A program made the translations under genes and the position numbers. Below, piece by piece: positions 12,411 to 23,500 of a DNA stretch of 64,000 nt. The notes below the pieces were generated by a model. It ran no database searches. It saw nothing but the letters and a program-made list of their open reading frames with translations, and had not been told where the DNA came from. Source of the DNA: Homalodisca vitripennis (lineage: Eukaryota; Arthropoda; Insecta; Hemiptera; Cicadellidae); assembly GCF_021130785.1 (NCBI RefSeq), contig NC_060207.1, positions 196,862,001-196,926,000 on the forward strand. The letters run 5' to 3'. How positions within the stretch are numbered: position 1 is the stretch's first letter; the number at the start of each line of letters is the position of its first letter.

Positions 12411-12430
12411 AGGAGTTATATATTATAATA
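12411..12430. other. Empty insertion site for the copy 2 element
   Basis: Copy 1 keeps the uninterrupted sequence into which the 2082-bp element inserted in copy 2. The single TA at 12419-12420 corresponds to the two TAs at 36621-36622 and 38705-38706. Confidence 0.9.
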
Positions 12431-12487
12431 ATAATTTCATTTCTAAACAATTATTGATATTATAAGGTAATAACCTTAATATATACA

Positions 12488-12493
<6 letters not shown>

Positions 12494-12548
<55 letters not shown>

Positions 12549-12550
12549 AT
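12494..12550. repeat. (TA)n(TG)n microsatellite
   Basis: TA run followed by GTGTGTGTATATATG. Copy 2 (38780-38814) has a shorter TA run without the GT part. Confidence 0.95.
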
Positions 12551-13674
12551 ATATGTATTTGCAAACATACACATATAATATTTTTTATGTACATATAATA
12601 AATCTAATGTACTAAAATATTTCTATGGTAAAGAATAATCAAGTCATACTTAAAATGCAATTTGAAGATAGAACACTTTTATATGAAACAAGTTTAAAAG
12701 GGTATCGTTTTCCTATAATATTGTCTTATAATTTAAACGTCTTCATTGAATTTATTCCTTGACAGGGCAGATTAAATTTTAAATTATGAATAATACTATT
12801 TTAAAGGGTACAGCCTATTATATAGATAAACACTTAATATCTCAAAGTGTATTTTTACATTCATTTAAGTTATCGACCACTACAATGAAACTATTAATAC
12901 TTAACAATCAAATGTATCAATTATTGCGATGTACATATCTAAATAAGTAACAATTATAAGGGCTGCTGTAGGGGTGAAATGTTTATAATATATAATTATA
13001 GTAGAAAATGCGCAATAGATGTGTCTCATAGTCATGTGGCAACACCCTCTAACATTGTGTGGTTTTGAGTAACTTTAATTGTGTTAAATTACATTTTGTG
13101 CATGGTGTGGGTTTGATAATTAATTTCTTTTGGTACAAGGGAAAGGAACGTCACGACATACAAAGTTAAGGTTGGAATACATTGATAACAGATTAAGTTT
13201 CATGAATAGTATGAATCGTCGATTAAGGTAACACTAAATCTACCATTGTCAGTAGTCAACCAGATAAACAGTCACAAACACATCCGCGTACACACACACG
13301 TACTCAACGTCATGTTTTAAGGTTAATTTATGTTATCAAGTTAATGAACCAAAGTCACGAATTAGCTACAATTGCATGGAGAAACTGTATTTATTATACT
13401 ACGTTGATAACCTCTCTAAGAAGATATAACCGCAGCAAATAGAATGGGAAATTCCATCAGATGTACGAGTATTGTGCCCGTAGAATGTGCGACACACGAC
13501 CTGGCGCGATTACTTTGCTCAGGGAAACCTTTACTAGAGCTGTGAAGCGGAAAATAGCGTCGTAAAATAAATTGACACCTTTTTTGGTTAAAACCCCAAT
13601 AGAGTGTAACATCGTTCTTAACAAATTTGGACACGCTCACACTTATGATTGCATAAATAATTCATTATCTATAC

Positions 13675-13677
<3 letters not shown>

Positions 13678-13711
<34 letters not shown>
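13678..13711. repeat. (AAT)n microsatellite
   Basis: About eleven AAT units in copy 1; copy 2 has about four (39944-39956). Confidence 0.95.
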
Positions 13712-13714
<3 letters not shown>

Positions 13715-14538
13715 AAACAACATTTGTATCCTGACAAAAATAATAATATGTCATACTAATAATTTTATTTTCAAGTTACTTTTATTCTATAACATTTAGT
13801 ACAAAATAAATTTATTAAATGTTCAGTGAGAAAGCAATGATTCAGTCCTTAGCCACTGCCTAGAATACATATTACGTGATTTTTTTATCGTATTTATTCG
13901 AGACTGAAACATGTCAATTTTACAACTCAATGTGTATAGAAATATATAAACATCTTAATTGTGAATAACACTCCATGCAATAAAAAAGTTGATGAGGTAA
14001 AAATGTAAATGTTAACTTTAAAGTGCACACTGACTTCCACTGACTTTAATGTAGTATGCATGAATTAAAGTTTATTCGGCGTATAAAATACCAGAAAAAG
14101 GAGAAAACACTGACTCAACTGCAGATTTGAGCGATTCAGCAAATATTTTTCTGATACATTTACTTAGTTAGTTTCTTCTTTGGGCTTGGAAACACAATAT
14201 TCCGTATTTTATCTATATTTACTTTTTTAGTATTATGAATTATATTTATATAATAGGATATAGTTTTCTGTTCATTACTTTATTCCAAGTAAATACCAAT
14301 AACCTGTACATTAATCTAATTGTAAAAGGTTATTTAATTTGTTTTTACCATTAACACTTAGGTAGGAAATAGATTTACACTAAACCTTTCAAACAGTAAA
14401 ATACTTATACACTAATAATAAATTCACATCAATTAATTACGCCATTTCCAATGATTTACTAGTTTAAATAAGGCTAAAATAACGGATGGTAATAGTAATT
14501 TAGATGGCTATGGAAACAAACTATATCTAAAAAAATTA

Positions 14539-15300
14539 CGAGGGCCGTTCAGAAAGTAAAAAACGTTTCCGCCCGGCGTCGCCAGACGCGTGTTAATCGC
14601 TTATATATTGGTGTTTTCGTCCTCGGCATCTCAGTCAGCGTCCAGCCGTGAAAAAAAAATTTCTCCGCGCTGCCCGGTTTTTTTACATTCAACTTTAAAA
14701 TCTGTGCTGCAATTTGAAATCCCACCATTTTTGAAGTGTTGCCTGTGGTTCTTTTTTTGCTCGCAAACAATTTAAACCGTTAAAAAACGGTTCATAGGGA
14801 ACTGTGTCAAGTTTACGAAAACAACGTAATCACAAAGTTCTGCTAGGATATAGTGCATTCAGTTTCAAAATAGCAGAATAAACGTTCATGATCAAGAGAA
14901 GAGTAGGCGTCCGAGCATTGTGACTGAAGATCTGGTCGCTAAAGTTGACGAAAAGATTTGTGAAAATAGCCGTTTGACAATAACTGAGCTTTTTATATGT
15001 TTCTCAAAAGTTTCACGGGCTATTGTTTGAAATTATTACACAGAAGCTAGGCTAGCACGAAATTTTTCAAGATTGGTGCCACAAAAATGCTTACATATCA
15101 CCATAAAGAACAACGAATGGGTCAGCTTAGACGTTTTTGGAAGCCTACCACAGTTATAGATGTCATGGATTTTGACTTGTAAAAATCCATGACAGTCCAC
15201 AGTCATGGATTACACTTGCATGCGAAAATAAAGACCTTGCTAGTAACACAGTGTTTCCACAACATTCTGTGTGGCGCGATTATTGTATGCGCCATTGAGT
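14539..15300 (+). pseudogene. Mariner (DD34D-type) N-terminal relic, copy 1
   Basis: The 5' end CGAGGGCCGTTCAGAAAGTAA follows a TA and has the look of a mariner terminal inverted repeat. From about 14850 a broken frame reads FQNSRINVHDQEKS then RRPSIVTEDLVAKVDEKI, the linker and second helix-turn-helix region of mariner transposases, followed by a decayed RLVPQK motif (RWVPQK in copy 2). Stops occur, for example TGA after the VSRAIV motif and TAG after GSLPQL. No 3' inverted repeat and no catalytic domain follow, so it is 3'-truncated. It also carries a 13-bp hairpin at 15161-15194 not present in copy 2. Confidence 0.75.
15161..15194. repeat. Perfect 13-bp hairpin created by a templated inversion, copy 1
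   Basis: Bases 15161-15173 are the exact reverse complement of 15182-15194, with an 8-base loop. In copy 2 (41486-41506) the same place has only the forward-oriented sequence. The 21 bases 15161-15181 are the reverse complement of 41486-41506, which points to a template switch in copy 1 during replication or repair. Confidence 0.85.
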
Positions 15301-16843
15301 ATCTGAGAACACAGGCGGCATAATCATATGACACAGAAATCCGTAACTTGTTTACCGTGTGAACTTGTGTGGTGATTAGATTGAAAAGAAGTATTTTAGT
15401 TCATATTTCACATTTATAATACTGTACGATGTTTTTCTTGTACAATTTTCTTTTTTTATATTCCAAAAGGTTGATTACTTTATGAATTTCCCTCTTACAT
15501 TGATCGTGTTACATTATTTACATTGTTCCATTGTTACTACCTCATGTTGTACAAAATTAGGAATAGACATGCATGGACTTACTGAATTAACAATAATCAG
15601 TATTTACTATACAATTTCTAAATTTAAGTAAATTTCATTATTTAATAAATAAAAAATTCTTTTTATATTGGTTCTTTTTAAGATATTTTTCCTTATTTTA
15701 AATGACCACTGTTTTAAAACTAAAATTTGAAAGTCAATCATACAGTTTTATTATAAGAATTTTTTTTATTTTGTTTGTTACATTTTAAGTAATCTCTATG
15801 TAACATCTCAATGGGACTCTATTTTAATCTTTTGTAATAAATGGCTATTTATTTCAAATACCATTTTAATAACGAATCAAAGAACTTTATTGAATAACAT
15901 TAAAAGAATATCAACGTTGAAATATTGTGTTTTAACGAAAGGCTAGTTTATTACGTGCTAACGCCCGCTATTCACTTCAAACAATATTTTAAAACACCAA
16001 ACAATTAATCAACCATGTCAGTTCATCCATCAAACACTTCAGCACCGTGTGTGTTTCCTCTTGTTACACATAAACAAAATTTTTGATTAACATTTTCAGT
16101 CAATTACTTTAGATTTTGTTTTAATGTCGTAACATTATTGTTATTAAGAAGGCTGTACAGATTTCATTTCGCTCTCTCTGTTCATCCAACTGCATATCCA
16201 TTAGCCAGATTTATCGAAAAAATCCAAAAAGTTTTACCTGCAAAATTTATTTGCAAACATACTGAGCAAGAATTTGAGAACATTTACTTTTTTCAGCAGA
16301 TTATTTAAGAGTAGAAGACAAATTCGTAAAAGTTTGGGGAGTTTTATTTAACACTACATGAATTTCTTTACATGATTAAATTTATCTGAAAATTTTTAAG
16401 GAATAGTGTTGGTAACGGTTTTAACTATTATCAGCCTCTATTTATTGAATTTGTGTTTTGAATATTGTATTGTGTGTAACGTTTTAAAAAATGATAGGAT
16501 ATGTATAATGATTAGAGCCTAGTACGGTTATGGCAACAAGAATATGGGATACTAGACTATATTTCAAGTATTAAAACAAAAGGTATATACCATCAAATAT
16601 AATACGAAAACTTTTATTATTTTGAATTATTATGTAAATTTGAAAATAAGTTATAAAAACAAAGTAAATATATTCATATGTGCCATCAACTTGTTCTTTA
16701 TATAGGAAGCAGTATAAATGATAGCTTTTTATAATGTAAATCAGTCACATACCAATGATGGAGGTTTCAAAGGTAACTCTAGGACTTTCTAACAGATGAA
16801 AAAATGGCACATAGAACGATGAGTATCGTTATAGACAAAATCT
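15300..16843. other. Non-coding stretch between mariner and LINE relics, copy 1
   Basis: AT-rich. A frame with a Met at 16016 is 82 codons long in copy 2 (42321-42569) but broken here, with a stop in the equivalent of its first third. No known motif seen. Confidence 0.4.
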
Positions 16844-17190
16844 GGGTTTAGAAAGAAACACCGTACCTGCAGTGCTCAGGTAAATTTATTTATCGATATA
16901 TTTAATGCCAAGGACATGGTAAGATATAGCAAAATCGTACTGCTAGACTATTTAAAAGCATTTTACTACACGAACCACACATTTTTGTTAGCAAAAATGA
17001 AATATTATGGCTTTGGTGAAAGATAAATTGAGTGGGTTAAAACGTAACTCGATTAGAGAGATCAATTTATGAAATTTGAAAGTGGGGCAAAATGTGCTCT
17101 CAGCAGATAGAGAAATGTGACACAGGGAAGTTTCCTAGGATCTGAGCTTTTTAATTCGTTCCTAGTTTTGTTAGTTATGAATATATATAC
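16844..17190 (+). pseudogene. Non-LTR retrotransposon reverse transcriptase relic, copy 1
   Basis: One frame reads LDYLKAFYYTNHTFLLAK, then MKYYGFGER, IEWVKT, KFESGAKCALSA and VTQGSFLGSELF. This is the order LDFSKAFDxxxH, KLxxYG, (S)YLxxR, PQGSxLGPLLF of the reverse transcriptase domain of jockey/CR1-like LINEs. At least five in-frame stops are present, one metal-binding Asp (AFD) is replaced by Tyr, and no YADD box is visible downstream. It is a 5'- and 3'-truncated fossil of about 115 codons. Confidence 0.75.
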
Positions 17191-17329
17191 TCATGTATAT
17201 GCAATTTTATTAACACAGCAATATATAAAATCAAATCTTTGTATTAAACCGTATTTGAAATTTTCCATATACCAGGTACAATCAGGTTTATATATTTTGC
17301 AATTTATATAAAGACTATACGCTTCCATG

Positions 17330-17530
17330 GGTTGCATCAGTGGTCAAGTGCCAGTTCTCCACATGTAATCGTTTCCGCTTGGATCTTTTTGTATATCGGA
17401 TCAGAGGCGGTCAATATCACATACTGGTTGCCAAACCGATAAAAATCAAACCCTTATTACATGTACGTATCAGTCAAGATTTTTTATTAGTTGGTTTAGG
17501 TTTAAGTTTGAATGTATAATTTTATAAGAA
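17330..17530. other. Very well conserved patch between copies, unassigned
   Basis: About 200 bases are nearly identical in copy 2 (43625-43830) and both strands are partly open, for example LDLFVYRIRGGQYHILVAKP on the plus strand and DFYRFGNQYVILTASDPIYK on the minus strand. The whole 43100-43860 neighbourhood is unusually similar to copy 1, including the dead reverse transcriptase, so the conservation does not by itself imply a gene. Confidence 0.3.
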
Positions 17531-17672
17531 TGTTAATTTACGTTTTACTTTGCCCTGCAAATCGGTAGTATGGAAGAATTGGCAATGATTTTTTTTCTTC
17601 GAACGAAATATTTCCTCTACTAGTAATTTTATGTGAATTATTATAAAATTCTAACTTTTTTTGGTTCATCTT

Positions 17673-18260
17673 TAGCTAAGGCTATCAGTCGTGTGGGTGG
17701 AAAAGTTTTTATCTGTTTATCTATATATCTGTCTGCCTGATAACTTTCATACGAACTGACTTATAAACTTGAAACTTAGCATGAAGTTTCCTTATTAACT
17801 GAGTTTGATCATTTGTTATTTCATCATGTAACGTATACTCATGGAGTGCAAAAAGGATGGAATTAAAATGTTAAAACTCAGTGACAAGATTTTGTTTTAG
17901 CGGACATTTGCGTAGTCGTACTCTTCATAGATCAATAGCAAAATAATTATTAAATAATTAATTATTGAACACTGATATGAAAAGTAATGTAATATACAAA
18001 CATAAGAATGCATCATATACCCTTTTCTATATCTCTAAAATTGGTTTACTGTCTACCTAGACAAAGATAATGTGTGTTGATTTAATTTGGCCAAACTTCA
18101 TTAAAATCTATAACAGTCTCTATCTTGCCTCCTGGGGAGAATGGCAAAATTTGGTTATAATTATCTGTCTTTCTATCTCTCCAAACGTCATTTTGATCAT
18201 AAAATTACGTATAGATTTGAAAGTTTGCTTTCGACCTAAGATAACTCTGTCACGAGACAC
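17673..18260 (+). repeat. Dispersed repeat with TCTGTCTGCC run, copy 1
   Basis: Starts AGCTAAGGCTATCAGTCGTG, followed by a GTGGGTGGAAAA run, an ATCTGTCTGCCTGATAACTTTC stretch and further TCTGTC-like text to about 18260. The opening matches, in reverse, 53041-53108 (CCAGCCACTCGAGTGATAGGC...GGCTAACGCT) and, forward, 54365-54420. This looks like a frequent insect dispersed repeat; no frame of a known protein is present although one frame stays open for 79 codons. Confidence 0.5.
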
Positions 18261-18733
18261 GTATTGTGGCCCTGTACCTTTGTTTAATTTGTTAATAAAC
18301 AACATATGACAGTAGCATAACATTAATATCAGTTTTATATACATATTAATGGTTTTTTATATGACAGTATATTATGACTAGAAATTCTATTATTATATTC
18401 AATTATAATCTTAGCATTACTTGCATAACCTGAATTTACAAAATTATTCATAATTTGAACTAAGTAGTATATTGATTGTGAATGTAACCAAACTCGCTGT
18501 GTGTCTTTTTTAGTAGTAGTAAGAGCGAAGAAGACCCCGTATAATCAAAAAATATCATTCTGATAGTAAATGGTTACCTGATAGTGCAATTTACTTTGGA
18601 ACACCATATCTTATTACTGTAATAAGTTATTACAGATAAAACTTAAAAAGTATTGGTTGCAGAAATTGGTGGGTGGAGTAAATCCAGAACCACAGTTTAA
18701 ATAATTGAGATTATAAAACAAAATTCCTGTATA

Positions 18734-19129
18734 CAGGGTGTCAATTAAGTCTGGAACCTCTTTTTTAATTTTTGAACAATAATAGAAAGAAATACCAAAG
18801 TTCACACGTGCTTACTGGTGATAGTAACGCACACATCTGCCCAATTACCGACCGTATAATCCCTTTGAGGGACGGTCCACAAGGAGTCTGACAAAATTCT
18901 TAAATAGCAGCATAGGTCAAGTTTGGTATCAAATAAAGGTCTTACTTAGCATAGTACAATGCCGCAAACCGGACTTAAAAAGGTGGATTCATTCAGTAGT
19001 TGTAGCTATTTGAATTTTAAAAAAATTGAACAATGTAAATTATAAAGTATTACAAGTAAACACTAATTTTTAAATACCTGTGATCAAAGTAAGTGTTCAA
19101 AATATTCCCCTCCCATCATCTGGCAATGT
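18734..19129 (+). repeat. Left terminal inverted repeat of the copy 1 element
   Basis: Pairs with 19671-20068 over its full length with scattered mismatches. Its inner end is the antisense of the last 15 or so codons of the transposase. Confidence 0.88.
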
Positions 19130-19201
19130 AGTAATCGAAGCCAGGAATCAATAATTATTACCAATAACACAACACTACTGTTAGAATGTGAAAGTGACAG
19201 A

Positions 19202-19715
19202 TTGAGTCATACACAGCATCCACAGAAACTTAACGTTTGGGCAGGTATTATAGGAAATCAAATTATGGTCCCATTATTTATCAATGGTAATTTAAATGGT
19301 GACTCGTATCTAGCAATGCTCCAAAATGAGATAATTCCTGCACTACAAGCTGCTCTTGGTCGACAATTTCAAAGAATTTATTTCCAACAAGATGGCGCGC
19401 CACCACACTTTGCTCTCCTTGTTAGAGAATACTTGGACACAATATTCATTCACAGATGGATTGGAAGACGTGGTGCAGTAGAGTGGCCTGCTCGTTCCCC
19501 TGATTTATCTCCGTTGGATTTTTTTTCTTTGGGGATACCTCAAAGATAAAGTTTATCGTACTAAGCCTCGAGATTTGGCGCACCTAAGAAATCTCATAGT
19601 CCAAGAAGCTCAAGATATTCCTCGTGACTACCTTAAAAATGCAGTGGATGGCATATAAAACCGCCTAGAACATTGCCAGATGATGGTAGGGGAACATTTT
19701 GAACACTTACTTTGA
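19202..19715 (+). pseudogene. Truncated DD41D transposase
   Basis: C-terminal part of an IS630/Tc1/mariner transposase. The frame starts at SHTQHPQKLNVWAG, then NEIIPALQAALG, FQQDGAPPH with the second catalytic Asp (codon 19391-19393), and EWPARSPDLSPLDFF with the third Asp (codon 19517-19519). Exactly 41 codons separate the two, the spacing of the DD41D group (rosa in flies, Visitor in vertebrates). A one-base frameshift in the T run just after PLDFF separates the tail LWGYLKDKVYRTKP, and a TAA stop lies at 19656-19658. The last codons, ending GEHFEHLL, lie inside the right inverted repeat. The helix-turn-helix domain and first catalytic Asp are deleted. It cannot make an active enzyme. Confidence 0.9.
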
Positions 19716-20068
19716 TCATAGGTACTTAAAAATTGGTGTTTACTTGTAGTAATTAATAATTTACATTGTTCAATTGTTTTAAAATTCAAATATCTATAAC
19801 TACTGAATGAATCCGCCTTTTTAAGTCCAGTTTTGCGGCATTGTACTATGATAAGTAAGACCTTTAATTTGATACCAAACTTGACCTATGCTGCTATTTA
19901 AGAATTTTGTCTGACTCCTTGTGGACCGTCCCCCAAAGGGATTATCTGGTCGGTAATTGGGCAGATATGTGCGTTACTATCACCAGTAAGCACGTGTGAA
20001 CTTTGGTATTTTTTTATATTGTGGTTTAAAAATTAAAAAAAGAGGTTCCAGACTTAATTGACACGCTG
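19671..20068 (-). repeat. Right terminal inverted repeat of the copy 1 element
   Basis: Begins with CATTGCCAGATGATGG, still inside the transposase reading frame, and runs to the terminal GACACGCTG, where CGCTG stands for the expected CCCTG. Confidence 0.88.
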
Positions 20069-20536
20069 TATAATTCAATATCATGTTGCAGATTATATTA
20101 TAAAATTTATTAAAATTCACGAGTTAGTTAGTTGTATAGAAAGGCCGGCAGTAAGCGTGACAAATCCAGTCATGTATCCGTGTGACTGGCGAGGAGACAA
20201 GAGACTAATGTGCTGAAATATTTCCCTTAGACTGAGCGGTGTGTGCTGTCTGTAGCCCATAGTTTGATCGATTCGCTTCCCTTTCGGTAATATTTTAAGG
20301 CATAAGGAAAGAAAGAATAGGAAAATCGACTTAGTTTGGTAAACTTAATGGCTTTAGTGCATATAAAAAACTGGGAACTTCTTAGTAAAAGTAATAAATA
20401 TTTTGTAGATATTGTACTGTACCTTTAAATTATTAAGTTTAAATCGGCAATCGCTTTATCTAGACACATTTCTGTACAATTTTTATAAATACATTTATAT
20501 TTTTTCAGTACTGAAATTTACATTTATAAATACAGA

Positions 20537-20665
20537 GCTGAAATCTTCACCGAATATTTTTAAAGCCTATTAAATGAATGGCGTAGAGCTTCAAAATTTT
20601 TGCTGCATAAAAGGGCAAGTAATATAGAATTAAAAGTTTAAACTTCTTCGTGGGACACCCGGTAT
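20537..20665 (+). mobile_element. Decayed non-LTR-like 3' end, copy 1
   Basis: The segment ends AACTTCTTCGTGGGACACCC, close to the end of the 6895-7436 insertion, and shares a CTGAAATCTTCACC-like run upstream. It is present in both copies and therefore older than the duplication. No coding part remains. Confidence 0.35.
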
Positions 20666-21374
20666 GTGCTATTATAACTACGTGTAAAATACGAAATGTA
20701 TACTATATATTCTATTACACTGGAAAACTGTAACAAATAAATGTTTTCTTTTATAAAAAAGTAGAATAACTTTTGAAGTGATTTTATTTACCTAAAGTGG
20801 CCAGAAACTCGTAATGGTATTTTATTTGTAAACTTTGCTCAATTTTAATAAATAGAGTATGATTAGTTATGATATAAGATATTCTAACTATACAAATAAC
20901 GAAATTTGTTAAAGTAAAAGGTGCAGGTTCCGTACTCACATTAGTGTAAAGTTGGGTAAGTCAGGAGTATAGAGTAAGTGAATTATCAGCTTCTCCACTA
21001 ATTATATTCAGTAATTAAGTTACACAGTTAGAGTAATCACATGTAAAATGTGCACAGCTTGTGGATGATATTAGAATCCCAAATACTTTTTGTTTGTTGC
21101 TGAAAGGAACGATAACAAGTATAACACTATTCCTTTTCCATACGTTGATTTTCCACTATCTGGAACCTTAAACGATATTGTAAAAGAAAGGCTTACAATT
21201 TTGTTATTAACATTTTGTATAATGCTAAATAATGGTTTAATGGCTGTATTTTATAAGTTCATGGTATATCCGAGGTCTGTCAAAAATATTGCGATATTTT
21301 AATTTCCAAGGTTTACGTATCTACTGCTAATTAGCTGTTCGACTCTGTCCGCAATGACCCGTATCTACTACAGA

Positions 21375-21760
21375 GGGTCATAGTAGTGACGGTTTATGGT
21401 TATGACGTAGAAACTAACAGCTCAATCATCCTACTGGAAGCTGCCGCACGAGCCAACTGTCAATAAGGAATAGTATCTGCAAGTATTGTGTAATTCGCGC
21501 GGAACAATTCGCCAGAAACGACCGGATTTATAGAACAGAAATGGCTTTTGCACCACGACAACAAACTTGTTAGCACATCGCTACTTGTGCAAAAGTTTTT
21601 GGCCAATAGAAACACACTAATGATGCCACAGAAACCATATTCCAAATATCTGACCCCCAACGTGACTTTTTCTTGTTCCCAAAACTGAAGAGGCCATGAA
21701 TCGTGGCTGCGTTACGATTGACGAGATAAAGACGGCATCGAAGCAAAAGCTGTATACTTA
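21375..21760 (+). pseudogene. Mariner (DD34D-type) C-terminal relic, copy 1
   Basis: One frame reads YGYDVET, several decayed codons, then EQKWLLHHDNKLVSTSLLVQ, KFLANRNTLMMPQKPYSKYL and, in another frame, TIDEIKTAS. These match the catalytic half of mariner transposases (YGYDPET; W.LHHDNAPAH; MPQPPYSPDLAP; .IDEIK..S). The second Asp (HHDN) is kept but the SPDLAPxD segment is mutated so the third Asp is lost, and stops occur. It lies about 6 kb from the N-terminal relic at 14539, with other sequence between, so I treat it as a separate insertion. Confidence 0.8.
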
Positions 21761-23065
21761 CATTGTTATATATAGGATTGATTCTTCTAAAATATTCTAT
21801 TTTATTTTGGATCAAGATTTAAAAGAATACTCCGTGCGGGTGTCTTTTCTTTTATGCAATAAATCTTTCATTGTGTTTACTTGTTGTCCTTCTATACTCT
21901 ATTTTCCATCGTATGGGATTTATATTAAATGCATTTATGCTAGGTTTGGCTGCACGCTGGTACGTTTAATTACTTATACTGTCGATGTTCTACCTTATAT
22001 TTATACTAATAAGACCAAACATATAACTCGTTGAAGATTAAGAACTTACCTGTGGCACTTGTAATAATTATGTCTTCGCTAGTTTATTTTGTTTCTATTA
22101 TAAATTACGGCAGTCATTTTCATCGTTTATATCAGTCATATTATTCTATACTTATCTTAAAGATTAAACTGACTACTCTAAACCCTCTGCGACATAAAAA
22201 AAATGTAATATCATAAATATGTTTTTGTAAACTACTCAGGAAATAAAAAATCATATGTTTCTTTATATATTGTACATAATAGGAGAGATATATTTATTTA
22301 TATTGCCAGTTTTAATGTCTGCCAGCCGTATTTTTACATTTAAATAACATGTTATTAAACAAAAATTCAACTATAACAATTTTAACTAACCGCTGCAGTC
22401 TTATGTGATAAGAAACGGTACGTATTGGTAGCAATAGAAAATGCTTTTTCCACCCGGTTCCCCGTAAATGGCAATGGTGCCAACTAATATTTGGGGTAAA
22501 GTTTCCTCGCTATAGAAAAGTGCATTGTAACCCTATTTTCTAGATACTCTAATTACTTTGCTACTTATTTGTAGTTGATTTTTTCTAAAGTCCAAATAAA
22601 TAAAGAAACTTGTGTGGCCGATGTTACGCGATAAAATAGTCAAAGCATAAAAAGCTTATTATTAATTCACATTGTGGTCATGTAGCTAATCACAATGTTG
22701 ACCTAAAACTATTAAGACCTGTTATTTATAATATCATTTTAAAATATAGTAAATACATAATTTAATAAGCAACTACATTGCGAACTTTTTGTGCATTTTC
22801 TGAGTTCAACACAGTTACATGTCCAATATAAAAAGTAACCATTTGAACAAATAATATTGTATATTTAATAGGCATAACTTATTTTATAATATATACAATT
22901 CTAGAAAATCTCTGCATCGAGGCAAATTAACCCGCCTACTTTGTTTATTCATTTTAATGTAATTTATTCCTATTGTCACCAAATAATATTTATTTTAGTA
23001 ACTCATTTATTTATTTTTCGACAAGAAGCAGTAAGTTAAACTTGAAAAATTACTAAAACGATAAT

Positions 23066-23122
<57 letters not shown>

Positions 23123-23500
23123 AAGAAACCTTTCTTCTAAGACTATTCCTATATTCTATGTTATTGCTTACTTTTGATTCTAACTTTTGTGTATAGGGTT
23201 TTGTTGACGATTATTTTATTGTACTAACGCTATGACTGTACTAATAATAACAAGATAATAATTAGAAGTATATGCTTGTTAACTATTTATATATGCTCTA
23301 TGATTTTTATAAATGTTCTGAAGAATTAAAACGATATTAGGACCAATGAAGATCCTTCCTTTTCATAAATACCATCTCTAATATTGTATTACATAAAACT
23401 GATTAAAATTAATAGGTCATTCTTGTAATTAAAATACAAGAGCTCCTACGCCTGCAGATCAAATAGTTTCAGGTACCACGACATAGCACTCTATTTGTGC
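21760..23500. other. Non-coding stretch, copy 1
   Basis: AT-rich sequence with a long (TA)n tract at 23069-23120 and scattered short frames. A 112-codon frame entering from the mariner relic (to 22034) is not open in copy 2 and has no recognisable domain. Confidence 0.4.
23069..23120. repeat. (TA)n microsatellite, copy 1
   Basis: Uninterrupted run; shorter in copy 2 (48054-48092). Confidence 0.95.

Larger units (their letters stand above)
9760..14538. other. Non-coding stretch, copy 1 middle
   Basis: AT-rich sequence matching 33970-36620 and 38705-40873. It contains a (TA)n tract at 12494-12538 and an (AAT)n tract at 13678-13711. A GC-richer patch at 13440-13560 has several open frames of 40-75 codons on both strands that differ between copies; I cannot assign a product. 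Confidence 0.5.
18734..20068 (+). mobile_element. DD41D Tc1/mariner element with 0.4-kb inverted repeats (copy 1 only)
   Basis: Element of 1335 bp starting CAGGGTGTCAATTAAGTCTG and ending with its near-perfect reverse complement, flanked by TA on both sides. Terminal inverted repeats are about 396 bp each (18734-19129 and 19671-20068). Copy 2 at about 45030-45050 has the uninterrupted site, reading CCTGTATTTAATTC against CCTGTATA|TAATTC after removal. Inside is a damaged transposase (19202-19715). Compared with the 2082-bp relative at 36623-38704 it lacks about 750 bp, which covers the N-terminal half of the transposase, so it is an internally deleted, non-autonomous copy. Confidence 0.92.

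Noticed and set aside
13440..13640. GC-richer patch with open frames on both strands
   Set aside because: Frames differ in length between the copies and contain non-silent differences; no motif seen, so no gene called.
18070..18309. 79-codon frame open in both copies (also 44375-44614)
   Set aside because: Lies within the dispersed TCTGTC-type repeat; few changes between copies and no recognisable protein, and both strands are open.
21696..22034. 112-codon plus-strand frame as a host gene
   Set aside because: Its start lies in the mariner relic (TIDEIKTAS), it is not open in copy 2, and the rest has no domain.
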